A stretch of DNA of 64,000 bases from Planctomycetaceae bacterium (GCA_017795105.1 CP051247.1:5088001-5152000), one strand, 5' to 3'. Shown: positions 51,253 through 60,391, counted from the stretch's first letter. Program-made: numbers and translations. The notes: generated by a model not told the origin, from the sequence alone.

Positions 51253-52183
51253 TTCGCACACGGAAGGCGAACCAACCCGGGTCATCATCGCCGAGGGACC
51301 GGATCTCGGGTCAGGCCCGCTAACAGATCGCCTCGCTCGTTTCGCCAGCGGCTTCGACCACTACCGGCGCGCCGCCATGCTCGAACCTCGAGGGGCAGAA
51401 TCGCTCGTGGGAGCATTGCTGTGCGAGCCGGATCATCCGCAATGTGCTGCAGCAGTCATCTTCTTCAACAATACCGGTTATCTGAAGATGTGTGGCCACG
51501 GCACGATCGGACTGGCGGTGACGCTGGCCCACATGGGGCGTCTGGAAACGGGAATTGCCTCAATCCAGTCGCCAGTCGGAATTGTGAACGTTGAACTGCT
51601 GAGTCCGAACGAAGCCGCCGTCGAGAACGTCCAGAGCTATCGCTATCGGAAGAACGTTGAAGTCGACGTCGAAGGGGTGGGAACTCTTCAGGGGGACATT
51701 GCCTGGGGAGGAAACTGGTTCTTTCTGGTCAACTGGTCTCCCGCTCCTTTAACGCCGGCCAATATCCCGGAACTGTCTCGATGCGCTCGACTGATTCGGA
51801 GAGAGCTGGAACGACAGAACATCACCGGAGCGAATGCCGAGGAGATCGACCACATCGAATTCTTTGGGCCTCCAGCGGCGGCCGATGCTCACAGCCGAAA
51901 CTTCGTCTACTGTCCCGGAGGGGCGTTCGATCGCTCGCCATGTGGAACCGGCACGAGTGCCAAACTGGCGTGTCTGGCAGCGGACGGAAAACTCGCCGCG
52001 GGAGACGTCTGGATCCAGGAAAGCATCATCGGCAGCCGATTTCGGGCTTCCTATCGCATCGGAGAATCAGGGGCGATTATTCCCCGAATTGTCGGCACGG
52101 CCTTCATTTGCGCCGAGGGGCGGTTGATCCAGCAGCAGGGGGACCCGTTCCGGAACGGTATCGTTCTCAGCGAGGAAACCTAA
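51239..52183 (+). CDS. 4-hydroxyproline 2-epimerase (proline racemase family)
   Basis: Interconverts trans-4-hydroxy-L-proline and cis-4-hydroxy-D-proline in the cytoplasm without a cofactor. The 314-residue protein has both catalytic cysteines: Cys85 in MCGHGTIGLAV and Cys235 in DRSPCGTGTSAKLACLA. The second Cys separates epimerases/racemases from the 3-hydroxyproline dehydratases, which have Ser or Thr at one site. The opening MRFIDSHTEGEPTRV is the typical 4HypE start, so I use ATG 51239 (GAGG upstream) instead of 51227. It overlaps the DapA-family gene. The next enzymes, D-hydroxyproline dehydrogenase and the semialdehyde dehydrogenase, are not in the window. Confidence 0.9.
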   Translation: MRFIDSHTEGEPTRVIIAEGPDLGSGPLTDRLARFASGFDHYRRAAMLEPRGAESLVGALLCEPDHPQCAAAVIFFNNTGYLKMCGHGTIGLAVTLAHMGRLETGIASIQSPVGIVNVELLSPNEAAVENVQSYRYRKNVEVDVEGVGTLQGDIAWGGNWFFLVNWSPAPLTPANIPELSRCARLIRRELERQNITGANAEEIDHIEFFGPPAAADAHSRNFVYCPGGAFDRSPCGTGTSAKLACLAADGKLAAGDVWIQESIIGSRFRASYRIGESGAIIPRIVGTAFICAEGRLIQQQGDPFRNGIVLSEET

Positions 52184-52297
52184 GGAGCGGGATCTGAGGA
52201 AATTCAGGAAAATACGGATTGGATTTCCGGGAAAGTGATCTAGGTTGAATGTTGGGACTTCCCCATTCGGAACTGGACGAAGCGAAAGGAGGTTGCG

Positions 52298-52984
52298 ATG
52301 AGTGCGACCGCCGCCACATCTCGCCTGATCAATCAACAAGTCGTCAATGTTTTCATCGTCGACGACCATCCCATTGTGCGGCAGGGCTTGCGACAGCTGA
52401 TCAGCCAGGAAGACGATATGGCTGTCTGCGGCGAAGCTGAAGGGATGTCTCAGGCGATGCAGTTGTACTTCGAGAAGAAGCCGCAGGTGATGCTGGTCGA
52501 CATCTCACTGGAGAACGGCAACGGCATCGAACTGGTGAAAGAGCTGATGGCACACGATCGGGATTTGAAGATCCTGGTCTGCTCGATGCACGATGAATCC
52601 CTCTATGCCGAACGTGCTCTCCGAGCTGGAGCAATGGGCTATATCAACAAGGAAATGGCGACCGATCGGCTTATCGAAGCGGTCCGTCGCGTGGCATCCG
52701 GGCAGATCTACCTCAGCGAAGAAATGACTCACCGCTTCCTGTCGCGGCAAATCGGGCAGGGGGAAGTTGCGCCTCCCAGTCCGATGGAGTCGTTGTCGGA
52801 TCGGGAACTTGAAGTCTTCGAGCAGATCGGACATGGGATCAAAACTCGTCAGATCGCCGAGCGACTGCACCTGAGTCCCAAAACCGTCGAAACGTATCGC
52901 GAGAACATCAAACGAAAAATGAACCTTGCGAATTCGGTCGAGCTGACGCAGCACGCGGTTCAATGGGTGCTGGAGAAGACGTGA
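52298..52984 (+). CDS. NarL/FixJ-family response regulator
   Basis: A 228-residue two-domain regulator. The receiver domain (about 17-135) has FIVDDHP and the phospho-acceptor Asp68 (MLVDIS), with Lys in YINKE. The DNA-binding LuxR-type helix-turn-helix occupies about 165-225 (SDRELEVFEQIGHGIKTRQIAERLHLSPKTVETYR). A strong AAAGGAGG site precedes the ATG. There is no histidine kinase next to it. It follows the hydroxyproline epimerase by 114 bases on the same strand, so it could regulate that set, but this is position alone. Confidence 0.93.
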   Translation: MSATAATSRLINQQVVNVFIVDDHPIVRQGLRQLISQEDDMAVCGEAEGMSQAMQLYFEKKPQVMLVDISLENGNGIELVKELMAHDRDLKILVCSMHDESLYAERALRAGAMGYINKEMATDRLIEAVRRVASGQIYLSEEMTHRFLSRQIGQGEVAPPSPMESLSDRELEVFEQIGHGIKTRQIAERLHLSPKTVETYRENIKRKMNLANSVELTQHAVQWVLEKT

Positions 52985-53017
52985 AGTTCGTGAATCAAGT
53001 CGAATGGCCGACGTGGC

Positions 53018-53527
53018 TCACGCCTCGCCGCGGCCGGGATAGCCCTTTTTGATGATGAAATCGATCCCGGTCAGTAATTCGTCGATGTCGGGTCTTGTGA
53101 AGGGCATCGTCTGGATCGACGCTGCATAGAGCTCACCGTCGGGCCGCACGATGAAGAGCCCGGGTTCGCTGAAGATCTCTGGTTCTTCGGGCTTAATGCT
53201 CTTCGAAATGTAGAGCCCCCACTCCCTCGCCTCTTCGATCGAGAAACCGTATCCGACCGGCAGGTTCTTGATCTTCCACTCTTCGACCGACTTCTCCGCT
53301 CGTTCCTGAGAATCGCCGCTGATCGCGATGGCCGCGATCCCGCGTGAGCTGATTTCGTCCATCTTCTCATCGATGCTGTTCAGGTACTTCCGACAGATCG
53401 GGCAGTGATAGCCCCGGTAAAAGAACAGAAACGTAAAATGCTCAGGCGACTGATGTCGCAGATTCCAGTCCTGACCATTCACTGTCCTCAGCGACAGTTC
53501 CGGAACCTGTGTTTGCGGTTTCAGCAT
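53018..53527 (-). CDS. AhpC/TSA-like redoxin
   Basis: A 169-residue thioredoxin-fold protein resembling the peroxiredoxin-like AhpC/TSA family. After the strand FLFFYRGYHCPICRKYL comes a CPIC pair (Cys42, Cys45); the first Cys is the expected peroxidatic or redox residue. ISGDSQERAEK and PGLFIVRPDGELYAAS match the family. It has no signal peptide and is probably cytoplasmic. It lies downstream of the sulfur genes on the same strand, separated from the cysteine-dioxygenase-like gene by 129 bases, so a thiol or peroxide function connected with them is plausible. Confidence 0.85.
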   Translation of the reverse strand: MLKPQTQVPELSLRTVNGQDWNLRHQSPEHFTFLFFYRGYHCPICRKYLNSIDEKMDEISSRGIAAIAISGDSQERAEKSVEEWKIKNLPVGYGFSIEEAREWGLYISKSIKPEEPEIFSEPGLFIVRPDGELYAASIQTMPFTRPDIDELLTGIDFIIKKGYPGRGEA

Positions 53528-53656
53528 GAATGGTCTCCTGAGTGTTCGTTTGAGAGTGACGGGCTTATCTGCTACAGGACGCCCTCCCTATTCTATCGCG
53601 TTCGTCTGAGAACCAATCCCGAATCAGCGGATCCGCTGGCTCTTGCAGGTTTCGAT

Positions 53657-54148
53657 TCAATCGAAGCGTCGCTCCGAGAGCGGTGGCAGCGGAGGAGAAT
53701 AGAAATGAAGGGTCGCCAGATCGGTACGGGACTCCGCTGCGTTTCCACAGCAGTGGATCTGTTGGTCTCCACGGCAGAGCACCTCCCCGGGGTGTAGCTG
53801 GCAACTCGAGACTTCCATTAGCGAGCCGCCGGGCGGATGCAGGTAGTCGCGATTTGTGAAAATTCCGTCGAGAACGAGGACACAGCAGGCCGTGCCGCGA
53901 TGATCATGCACGGAACTGAACTGCCCGGGATGCCAGCCGATCAGATTGACCTCGAAGTGAGGCGATTCAAAGAGTGTCTGGAAGCAGAATTGTTCCGCGG
54001 AAAATCGGAGTCGCGGCCTGTAGTCGGCAGGCGGAATCACGACACGACGAACGAGCTCATAGAGTTCGTCCAGGAGCAGCGGACGGTCGCAGGCCTGCAG
54101 GCGAGCGAACAGTTCGTCGAGGGTCTCAATCTCTTGCGGACGGTGCAT
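53657..54148 (-). CDS. Cysteine-dioxygenase-like cupin
   Basis: A 163-residue type I cysteine dioxygenase family cupin that should oxidise a thiol (cysteine to cysteine sulfinate in the type enzyme) with O2 and Fe(II). The iron ligands His81, His83 (VHDHRGTACCVLVLDG) and His132 (QIHCCGN) are present. The Tyr of HFYSPPLPP fits the catalytic Tyr, and a Cys after HDHRGTA may allow the Cys-Tyr link. Substrate-binding Arg residues were not checked. The start is placed at ATG 54148; an in-frame alternative at 54157 is possible. It is the last gene of the operon with the two YeeE/YedE genes, 12 bases after them. Confidence 0.85.
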   Translation of the reverse strand: MHRPQEIETLDELFARLQACDRPLLLDELYELVRRVVIPPADYRPRLRFSAEQFCFQTLFESPHFEVNLIGWHPGQFSSVHDHRGTACCVLVLDGIFTNRDYLHPPGGSLMEVSSCQLHPGEVLCRGDQQIHCCGNAAESRTDLATLHFYSPPLPPLSERRFD

Positions 54149-54160
54149 AGGTCTCAATGT

Positions 54161-54811
54161 CTAGAAACCGGCGTATTCGAGACCGACAAGGATAGCGATG
54201 AGAAGAGGAATCGCAATCGCGATAAACACGCCCTGGCGTACGCCAAGAACCTCATGCAGCGTCAACTTCCCGTAGTTGCCCCACTCGCTCACCGATGATC
54301 CACCGAACTTCGACGAGAGAGCGAACAGGTATGACCCCAGAAGAAGACCGGCGACTCCGGTGATCGCGTCGAGATTCCCCTGGCCGACCGCGGCTGCGTT
54401 GGTTCCCGGGCAATAGGCGAGCAGGGCGAAACCGGCTCCGAAGATCAGTCCGCCAATGAGGTTTCCTCCCAGCTTCGTTTCATTGATCTTCAGCTCGATC
54501 CGACCCGTCTTCCGCAGGAAGTAGGTTCCGATCATTCCCACGATGATCGCAGTCAACATGATCTTCACGACGACGAAATTCTCCAGAAGAAGCACACCGA
54601 GCAGGATGTCGAACTTGGCGACTCCTCCCTTCTGCAGCAGGAAGCCGAATACAACGCCGAACAGAAGACCGGCAGCCAGTTTGCCGGGAGAAGTTTCGAG
54701 CCAGCCCCACTGACGCGGGTCGGTCCTGGTCGAATCGTCCTGTTCCGGGCCGGCAGGTTGTGACTTGCCGGTCTGCGATTCAAGCGAGTGGAGAGTGGAT
54801 GCGGTATTCAT
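54161..54811 (-). CDS. YeeE/YedE-family sulfur transporter half
   Basis: A 216-residue membrane protein of the YeeE/YedE (PF04143-type) family with about six helices, including LAAGLLFGVVFGFLLQKGGV, LLAYCPGTNAAAVGQG and LDAITGVAGLLLGSYLFA. Members import thiosulfate or other reduced sulfur; the Cys in AYCPGTN is the conserved thiol used by YeeE-like channels. It is half the size of full-length YedE and pairs with the gene just upstream (18 bases away). An N-terminal polar region of about 35 residues precedes the first helix. Confidence 0.85.
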   Translation of the reverse strand: MNTASTLHSLESQTGKSQPAGPEQDDSTRTDPRQWGWLETSPGKLAAGLLFGVVFGFLLQKGGVAKFDILLGVLLLENFVVVKIMLTAIIVGMIGTYFLRKTGRIELKINETKLGGNLIGGLIFGAGFALLAYCPGTNAAAVGQGNLDAITGVAGLLLGSYLFALSSKFGGSSVSEWGNYGKLTLHEVLGVRQGVFIAIAIPLLIAILVGLEYAGF

Positions 54812-54829
54812 AGCTGAAATTCCCGTTGA

Positions 54830-55426
54830 CTACAGACGATAAAGCATGAGCGCCACTGCAATGCCTCCGACGAAGAAACAGATCACGGAGATCCATGAGC
54901 TGACAGCCAGTTGCAGGGTGCCGCTAATTCCGTGACCACTCGTGCAGCCACCGGCCATGCGGGCACCGAACGCCATCAGCGCTCCGCCTGAAAGGGCAAA
55001 GACGGTTCTCAGGACAAAGCTGTCCGCTCCGAATCGCGCCACCCACAGATCCTGAAGGTAAGCCCCGTTAAGCTCGCCGCCGGTCCACGCGGCAACGCAG
55101 GAACCGACGATGGCACCAATGACGAAAACCAGCGTCCAGCCGATCATCGGTTTGCTCTCCCGATAGTACGGGAGGGACGCGATATGACGGGGCGCGACGA
55201 CGCGGCCAATCAAGCCGGCTCCATCGGAATAGGCGCTCGAGGCCCCGACCTTTTTGCTCGCAAGGGATAACGTGAACAGAACCAGAGCACCAATCAGGCC
55301 GCCGACAAGATAGGGCGACCACGCGGGCTCCGGATACGGATAGGGGGCTGGAACTTCATTGGCAGCCTGCACCACGGCGGGAAGCAGGGCGACCGCGACA
55401 GCGGAGATGAGAGCGGAAACTTTCAT
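54830..55426 (-). CDS. YeeE/YedE-family sulfur transporter half
   Basis: A 198-residue membrane protein with a possible signal or first helix (VSALISAVAVALLPAVVQA) and about five further helices. MAGGCTSGHGISGTLQLA is the conserved GGCTSGHG block of the YeeE/YedE family, carrying a Cys. GAGGAAAAC precedes ATG 55426. Together with the gene at 54161-54811 it forms a two-gene version of the transporter, like the PmpA/PmpB pairs reported in other bacteria (recalled). Cargo is not readable; a reduced sulfur species is the family expectation. Confidence 0.85.
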   Translation of the reverse strand: MKVSALISAVAVALLPAVVQAANEVPAPYPYPEPAWSPYLVGGLIGALVLFTLSLASKKVGASSAYSDGAGLIGRVVAPRHIASLPYYRESKPMIGWTLVFVIGAIVGSCVAAWTGGELNGAYLQDLWVARFGADSFVLRTVFALSGGALMAFGARMAGGCTSGHGISGTLQLAVSSWISVICFFVGGIAVALMLYRL

Positions 55427-55512
55427 GATAGTTTTCCTCGTTTCCGGATACCGACAAGCGTCTCGCTCGAGAACACTCATCGCGTCCGCATTGGAGACCC
55501 GTTCGAATCCAA

Positions 55513-56910
55513 CTATTTCTCGACGTCCAGGCCCAAGCTTTTCCATGCCGACATACTTCCCGGCACGTTGTAGACGTGCTCGTAGTCCTCGCGCTGGAGG
55601 AGGCTGGCCGCGATACTTGCTCGATATCCGCTGCCGCAGTAGACCGCGATGGGACCGTCCCGGTTGAGCCCGAGATCTCCATTGACGCCATCGCGCATCT
55701 CGCCAACGAACTTGTGCGTCGCGCCGGCGATGCGACCCGATTCGAATTCACTCGGCGAACGAACATCGAGAAGCTGAAAGTCGTCCTTATGTTCGGCGAG
55801 TTCCTGAACGGGAATCTGAGGCAGACGCTGTAACGGCAGCCCCTTGTTTTCCCAGCCTTTCATGCCCCCGGCAAGGTATCCCGCGAACTTCGTCAATCCA
55901 ACGTAAGCGAAGTGCCAGGCAATCCAGTCGAGGTCTTCCTCATCTTCGACGACGAGAAGAATTTCCCGATCGTACGAGAGCATGTCGCCCGCCCAGACCG
56001 AGAGCGAAGGGCGGTCGCCGATGTTGATTGCTCCCGGAATATGTCCTCCGCCAAACGCCAGCATCTGTCGCGTATCGACGAGTTGGCCCGCATTTTTCTC
56101 AATCGCCTTGTTGAAGTCATGAGCGGACAGCGGCGGAACCACGGGAGAACTTCCAATCACCTCCGGTCCACGAGCGTTGATCTTCTTCAGAATCGGGTAA
56201 TGCTGCGGAACCGGGGGAGCTCCTTCCTGCACGAACGATTTAAAATCTTCGTAGTTATCGTGCTGCAGGAACTGGTTTGTTTTTCGCTCGTAGCCGATCG
56301 TGCTCATTGGGCGCTCTCCGATATCGGCTCCGCAGGCCGATCCCGCCCCGTGGCAGGGATAGACGATCACGCCGTCGTCGAGCTTGAGGTAGTAGTTCTG
56401 CAGCGTATCGAACAGCTTTTTGGTCAGCTCTTCGGTTTCTTCCTCGCCAAGGAGATCTGGTCGTCCAGCCGATCCGACAAACAGCGAGTCACCCGTCAGC
56501 ACGCCCCAGGGAGAGTCGCTGTCGTTCTGAGCGAGCTCGTAAGAGACATGCTCCGGAGTGTGTCCCGGGGTGTGCCGCACGGTCATTGTTACCGAGCCGA
56601 ACTCAAAGCGATCGCCAGCGTGAATCCGCTCCACCGGGAAGTCGTAACTGGCATCCTCTTCGCCACTGGCGTAGATCTTCGCGGTCGGAATCCGGTTCTG
56701 AAGCTCGCGGGCTCCACTCATGAAATCGGCATGGATATGCGTTTCGAATATGTGTGTGATGGCCACGCCTGCCTTGCGGCTCAATTCCAGGTAGATCTCG
56801 ACGTCGGGACGGGGATCGATCACTGCCGCGACCCCCGTGCTGTCATCGCCAATCAGATAAGAAATCTGCGCAATTCCTTCCGTCTGCACTCGTTCGAAGA
56901 CCATCGTCAT
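55513..56910 (-). CDS. Persulfide dioxygenase-rhodanese fusion (MBL fold plus two rhodanese domains)
   Basis: A 465-residue cytoplasmic protein. The N-terminal metallo-beta-lactamase domain (1-240) has HIHADF (His58, His60, Asp62), GHTPEHV and HGAG, as in ETHE1-type persulfide dioxygenases that oxidise glutathione persulfide to sulfite. Two rhodanese domains follow. The first (about 270-360) has no Cys in its active-site loop (VVEDEEDLD) and should be inactive. The second (about 375-460) has CGSGYR with Cys425. It leads an operon with two YeeE/YedE genes and a cysteine-dioxygenase-like gene, so the set probably handles import and oxidation of reduced sulfur. Confidence 0.92.
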   Translation of the reverse strand: MTMVFERVQTEGIAQISYLIGDDSTGVAAVIDPRPDVEIYLELSRKAGVAITHIFETHIHADFMSGARELQNRIPTAKIYASGEEDASYDFPVERIHAGDRFEFGSVTMTVRHTPGHTPEHVSYELAQNDSDSPWGVLTGDSLFVGSAGRPDLLGEEETEELTKKLFDTLQNYYLKLDDGVIVYPCHGAGSACGADIGERPMSTIGYERKTNQFLQHDNYEDFKSFVQEGAPPVPQHYPILKKINARGPEVIGSSPVVPPLSAHDFNKAIEKNAGQLVDTRQMLAFGGGHIPGAINIGDRPSLSVWAGDMLSYDREILLVVEDEEDLDWIAWHFAYVGLTKFAGYLAGGMKGWENKGLPLQRLPQIPVQELAEHKDDFQLLDVRSPSEFESGRIAGATHKFVGEMRDGVNGDLGLNRDGPIAVYCGSGYRASIAASLLQREDYEHVYNVPGSMSAWKSLGLDVEK

Positions 56911-57339
56911 GATCGGTTCCCCTGTGTGATTATGGAAGTTCCCCGCTTGAATCGTTGCTTATGCGAAAAAGCAGCAACTGTCGTACCGTTCCGGTTAATA
57001 GAGAAATACGTGCGTGACAGGCCCGATTTCCGCCGGGATCGGATCCCGGGCTGATATCTCCAGTGGGAGCCGATCACTCGACCGGAGCGATGAGAGTCCA
57101 GAGTCTGAAGGCAGGCGTTCGGTCTCCCGCAGCAGCGTGGGCGATGGCGGCCCGCTTCCGGCGGTTTTGTATACGCCCATTCTTGAACGCCGGCGGTGAC
57201 GCATCTGCTGAGTTGCGATTCCTGCGTTGTGGGTCGGGGTAAGGTGAATTGTTAGGCATCGATTGACCGGCGATCCTCGAACGTCGATACTCAGGGACCC
57301 GTCTTCCTGTCTTGCGCATTCGACCGGAGAAGTACGATC
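56911..57339. other. Divergent intergenic region, no gene supported
   Basis: 429 bases between the sulfur operon and the first sulfatase. A 61-codon frame at 57014-57199 reads SGSRSLDRSDESPESEG and similar Ser/Arg-rich sequence with no ribosome site, and I reject it. Promoters for both directions should lie here; I saw no clear consensus or RNA structure. Confidence 0.4.
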
Positions 57340-58875
57340 GTGCTGAAGTGCCCGTCCGAGTTTCCAGCGGCCTGTCGTTGCCGTTACGTTCTGCGCGGTC
57401 TGCTGACCGTTGTGATTCTGGCAACATTGATCAACTCCAGTGGAGCCGAGGAAGCGAACGACCGCCCGAACTTCATCGTGATCTTCGCCGACGATCAGGG
57501 CTATCAGGATCTTGGCTGCTTCGGGTCGCCAGACATCAAAACGCCCCGGCTCGATGCGATGGCCGAGCAGGGGATGAAGTTCACGAGCTTCTACGCTCAG
57601 CCGATTTGCGGTCCGTCCCGGGCCTCGTTGATGACCGGCTGCTATCCGATGCGAGTCGCCGAACGCGACCACACGAAACAGGTCCATCCGGTCCTTCACA
57701 GCGATGAAATCACCATCGCCGAGGTCCTGAAAACCAAAGGCTATGCGACCGGCTGCTTCGGAAAGTGGGATCTCGCGAAGCACGCCCAGAACGGATTCTT
57801 CATCGACCTGTTGCCCACGAGACAGGGCTTCGATTACTTCTATGGGACGCCGACCAGCAACGACCGTCTGGTGAATCTCTTTCGCAATGAAGAGCTCATC
57901 GAGAGGTCGACCGACATGGCGACCCTCACGCAGCGATACACCGATGAAGCAATCGCGTTCATCGAGAAACACCAGGAGCAGCCTTTCTTTGTGTATCTTC
58001 CCCACACGATGCCGCATACCCGGCTCGACGCATCCGCGGATTTCAAAGGCCGGAGCAGCCGTGGCCTGTATGGCGACGTGATCGAAGAACTCGACTTTAA
58101 CGTCGGACGAATTCTGGATCGTCTGAACGAACTCAAGCTGGCCGAGAACACCTATGTCGTATACACCAGCGACAACGGCCCCTGGCTGAGTAAGAATCGA
58201 GGTCATAAAGACGGGCATCGGCCGGGAGATCATGGCGGCTCAGCGGGACCTCTTCGCAGTGGGAAAGTCTCGACCTTTGAAGGGGGCGTGCGAGTCCCGA
58301 TGATTCTCTGGGGACCGGGCCGCGTTCCGGCGGGGACCACCTGCGAGTCGATCACCTCGACGATGGACATCCTGCCGACGCTTGCCACGCTTGCCGGCGC
58401 GGAGATCCCGACTGATCGCGTGATCGATGGCGAGGCAATCACTCCTCTGTTTCATGGCCGCTTCGACGAGGCGAATCCCGACAAGACCTATTTCTACTAC
58501 CTGCACGTTCACCTTCAGGCCGTTCGGCAGGGACAATGGAAGCTGCATTTGCCGCGAGCGAAAGAAGCGGTTGCGTCTTCTCCGTTCAGTCAGAATCCTC
58601 ACATTGCACCGGAAGATCGAGACGGGTTTGATCAACTCTTCCTCGTTGATCTAAGTAACGATCTCGGCGAGACGACCAATGTCGCCGCGAAGCATCCGGA
58701 AGTCGTGGAACGGTTGCTCACTCTGGCGGAATCAATGCGCGATGACCTCGGCGATTACAATCACGTTGGAAAGAACATGCGGTTCTTCGACCTGCTGGAT
58801 GAACGTCCCTGGACGCCGCCCTATCCCCCGCCACGCTATCTGAAGCAAAAGAGGCCGGCAAACGCTGCGAAGTGA
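57340..58875 (+). CDS. Sulfatase (formylglycine type), exported
   Basis: A 511-residue type I sulfatase with a signal peptide (VLRGLLTVVILATLINSSGA). It hydrolyses sulfate esters outside the cytoplasm, most likely on a polysaccharide. It has FADDQGYQDLGCFG (calcium ligands DD), CGPSR with the formylglycine precursor Cys90, GKWDLAKH, the TSDNGPW segment and a C-terminal domain. GTG start at 57340, with GGAGAAG upstream. It is the first of three sulfatase genes in a row; its stop overlaps the next start by four bases. A maturation enzyme (FGE or anSME) is not in the window. The exact substrate cannot be read. Confidence 0.92.
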   Translation: MLKCPSEFPAACRCRYVLRGLLTVVILATLINSSGAEEANDRPNFIVIFADDQGYQDLGCFGSPDIKTPRLDAMAEQGMKFTSFYAQPICGPSRASLMTGCYPMRVAERDHTKQVHPVLHSDEITIAEVLKTKGYATGCFGKWDLAKHAQNGFFIDLLPTRQGFDYFYGTPTSNDRLVNLFRNEELIERSTDMATLTQRYTDEAIAFIEKHQEQPFFVYLPHTMPHTRLDASADFKGRSSRGLYGDVIEELDFNVGRILDRLNELKLAENTYVVYTSDNGPWLSKNRGHKDGHRPGDHGGSAGPLRSGKVSTFEGGVRVPMILWGPGRVPAGTTCESITSTMDILPTLATLAGAEIPTDRVIDGEAITPLFHGRFDEANPDKTYFYYLHVHLQAVRQGQWKLHLPRAKEAVASSPFSQNPHIAPEDRDGFDQLFLVDLSNDLGETTNVAAKHPEVVERLLTLAESMRDDLGDYNHVGKNMRFFDLLDERPWTPPYPPPRYLKQKRPANAAK

Positions 58876-60341
58876 ACCAGTCCATATCCGCACGTCGTTC
58901 CGATACCCAAGATTCTTTGGACGAACAACTGATGAAGCACACGTTTTACCGCCTGACTCTGATCTGCATCGCTTTCAGCACCGGTTGGGTTGAGCGTGCT
59001 GAAGCTCGCGAACGTCCCAACATCATTCTGCTCCTGGCCGACGATCTCGGTTACCGAGACCTTTCGTGCTTCGGTAGTCCCGCCGTCGAAACCCCTCATC
59101 TCGATCGGCTCGCTGAAGACGGGATGAAGTTCACGCGATTCTATGCCGGTTCAGCGGTCTGTACGCCCACGCGAGCGTCGGTCCTGACCGGCCGCTATCC
59201 GTTGCGGTTTGGCATCACGAAGCATTTCAATGATGTCGATCGCTGGCTGCCTGAATCGGCGACGACGGTCGCGGAACTTCTCAAAGGGGCCGGTTACAAC
59301 ACGGCTCATGTTGGGAAATGGCACCTGGGAGGCCTGCATGTCGACGACCAGGGCCGTCGCCTCGACAATCAACCGGGGCCTCGGCAGCACGGGTTCGATT
59401 TCTATCAGACGCAGATCGAGCAGCAACCGGTTCGAGGCCGCATGGGAAGAGAACGAACGCTGTTCCGCGAAGGAGGAACCGTGCTGCTTCGCAACGACGA
59501 GCGGGTTGGGATGAAGGACTCGTATTACACGAAACATCTGACCGATGCGAATGGCGACTTCGCGGTCGAGCTTATCGAAAAGTTTGCAGCGAAGGACGAG
59601 CCGTTCTTTCTCAACGTCTGGTGGCTCGTGCCGCACAAACCATATGAACCTGCTCCCGAACCGCACTGGTCAAACACCGCTGCACAGGGCATCAGCGACG
59701 ATCAGCATCGGTTTCGTTCGATGGTCCATCACATGGATGCGAAGATCGGAGGCATTCTCGATAAACTTGAAGAGCTCCAGATCGCCGAGAATACGCTCGT
59801 GCTCTTCACGAGCGACAATGGCGCCGCTTATGAAGGATTCATCGGCGATCTGAAAGGTGGCAAGACGGACCTCCACGATGGTGGACTGCGAGTGCCAATG
59901 CTGGTCCGCTGGCCGGCTGCGATCGAGAGCGGAGCGACATCCGACGCATTCGGACATACCAACGATCTGCTGCCCACATTCTGCGAAGCCGCCCAGGTTG
60001 ATCTGTCGGAGGACCTGCCGCTCGATGGGGTGAGCTTGCTGCCGCATATGAAGGGCAAGCCGGCCCCCAGCGATGAAGAACGGGGCACGGTCTTCTGGCA
60101 ACTCGATCTCTACCGAAACCTGCAGCGACACTATCCCAAACCGAAGCCGTATGCGACCGAAGTCGCCATGCGAGGGAAGTGGAAACTGCTTGCACTCAAA
60201 GGACAGCCTGTCGAACTGTTCGATATCGAAGCCGATCCGAATGAACGGCGGAATCTTCTCGACGATCATCCTGAACGGGCGGCTTCGATGACAGCGGAGC
60301 TGAGAGACTGGCTGAACGCGCCACGGACGACAGCGGAATAA
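58872..60341 (+). CDS. Sulfatase (formylglycine type), exported
   Basis: A 489-residue type I sulfatase with ADDLGYRDLSCFG, the formylglycine motif CTPTR (Cys97; Thr in place of the more common Ser), GKWHLGGLH and FTSDNGA. The gene could start at GTG 58872, overlapping the previous stop, or at ATG 58932 (MKHTFYRLTLICIAFS), where the signal peptide would begin at once; I keep the first but the second is credible. It is the middle of a three-sulfatase operon. The PxR variant is tolerated by bacterial formylglycine enzymes in known cases. Substrate unknown. Confidence 0.92.
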   Translation: MNQSISARRSDTQDSLDEQLMKHTFYRLTLICIAFSTGWVERAEARERPNIILLLADDLGYRDLSCFGSPAVETPHLDRLAEDGMKFTRFYAGSAVCTPTRASVLTGRYPLRFGITKHFNDVDRWLPESATTVAELLKGAGYNTAHVGKWHLGGLHVDDQGRRLDNQPGPRQHGFDFYQTQIEQQPVRGRMGRERTLFREGGTVLLRNDERVGMKDSYYTKHLTDANGDFAVELIEKFAAKDEPFFLNVWWLVPHKPYEPAPEPHWSNTAAQGISDDQHRFRSMVHHMDAKIGGILDKLEELQIAENTLVLFTSDNGAAYEGFIGDLKGGKTDLHDGGLRVPMLVRWPAAIESGATSDAFGHTNDLLPTFCEAAQVDLSEDLPLDGVSLLPHMKGKPAPSDEERGTVFWQLDLYRNLQRHYPKPKPYATEVAMRGKWKLLALKGQPVELFDIEADPNERRNLLDDHPERAASMTAELRDWLNAPRTTAE

Positions 60342-60391
60342 TTGCGCGGCAGCGGAAATATCGACCCTCTGAATTTGTGTGAAGGGACGTC

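Noticed and set aside
57014..57199. 61-codon frame before the first sulfatase
   Set aside because: Low-complexity Ser/Arg composition, no ribosome site and no family resemblance.
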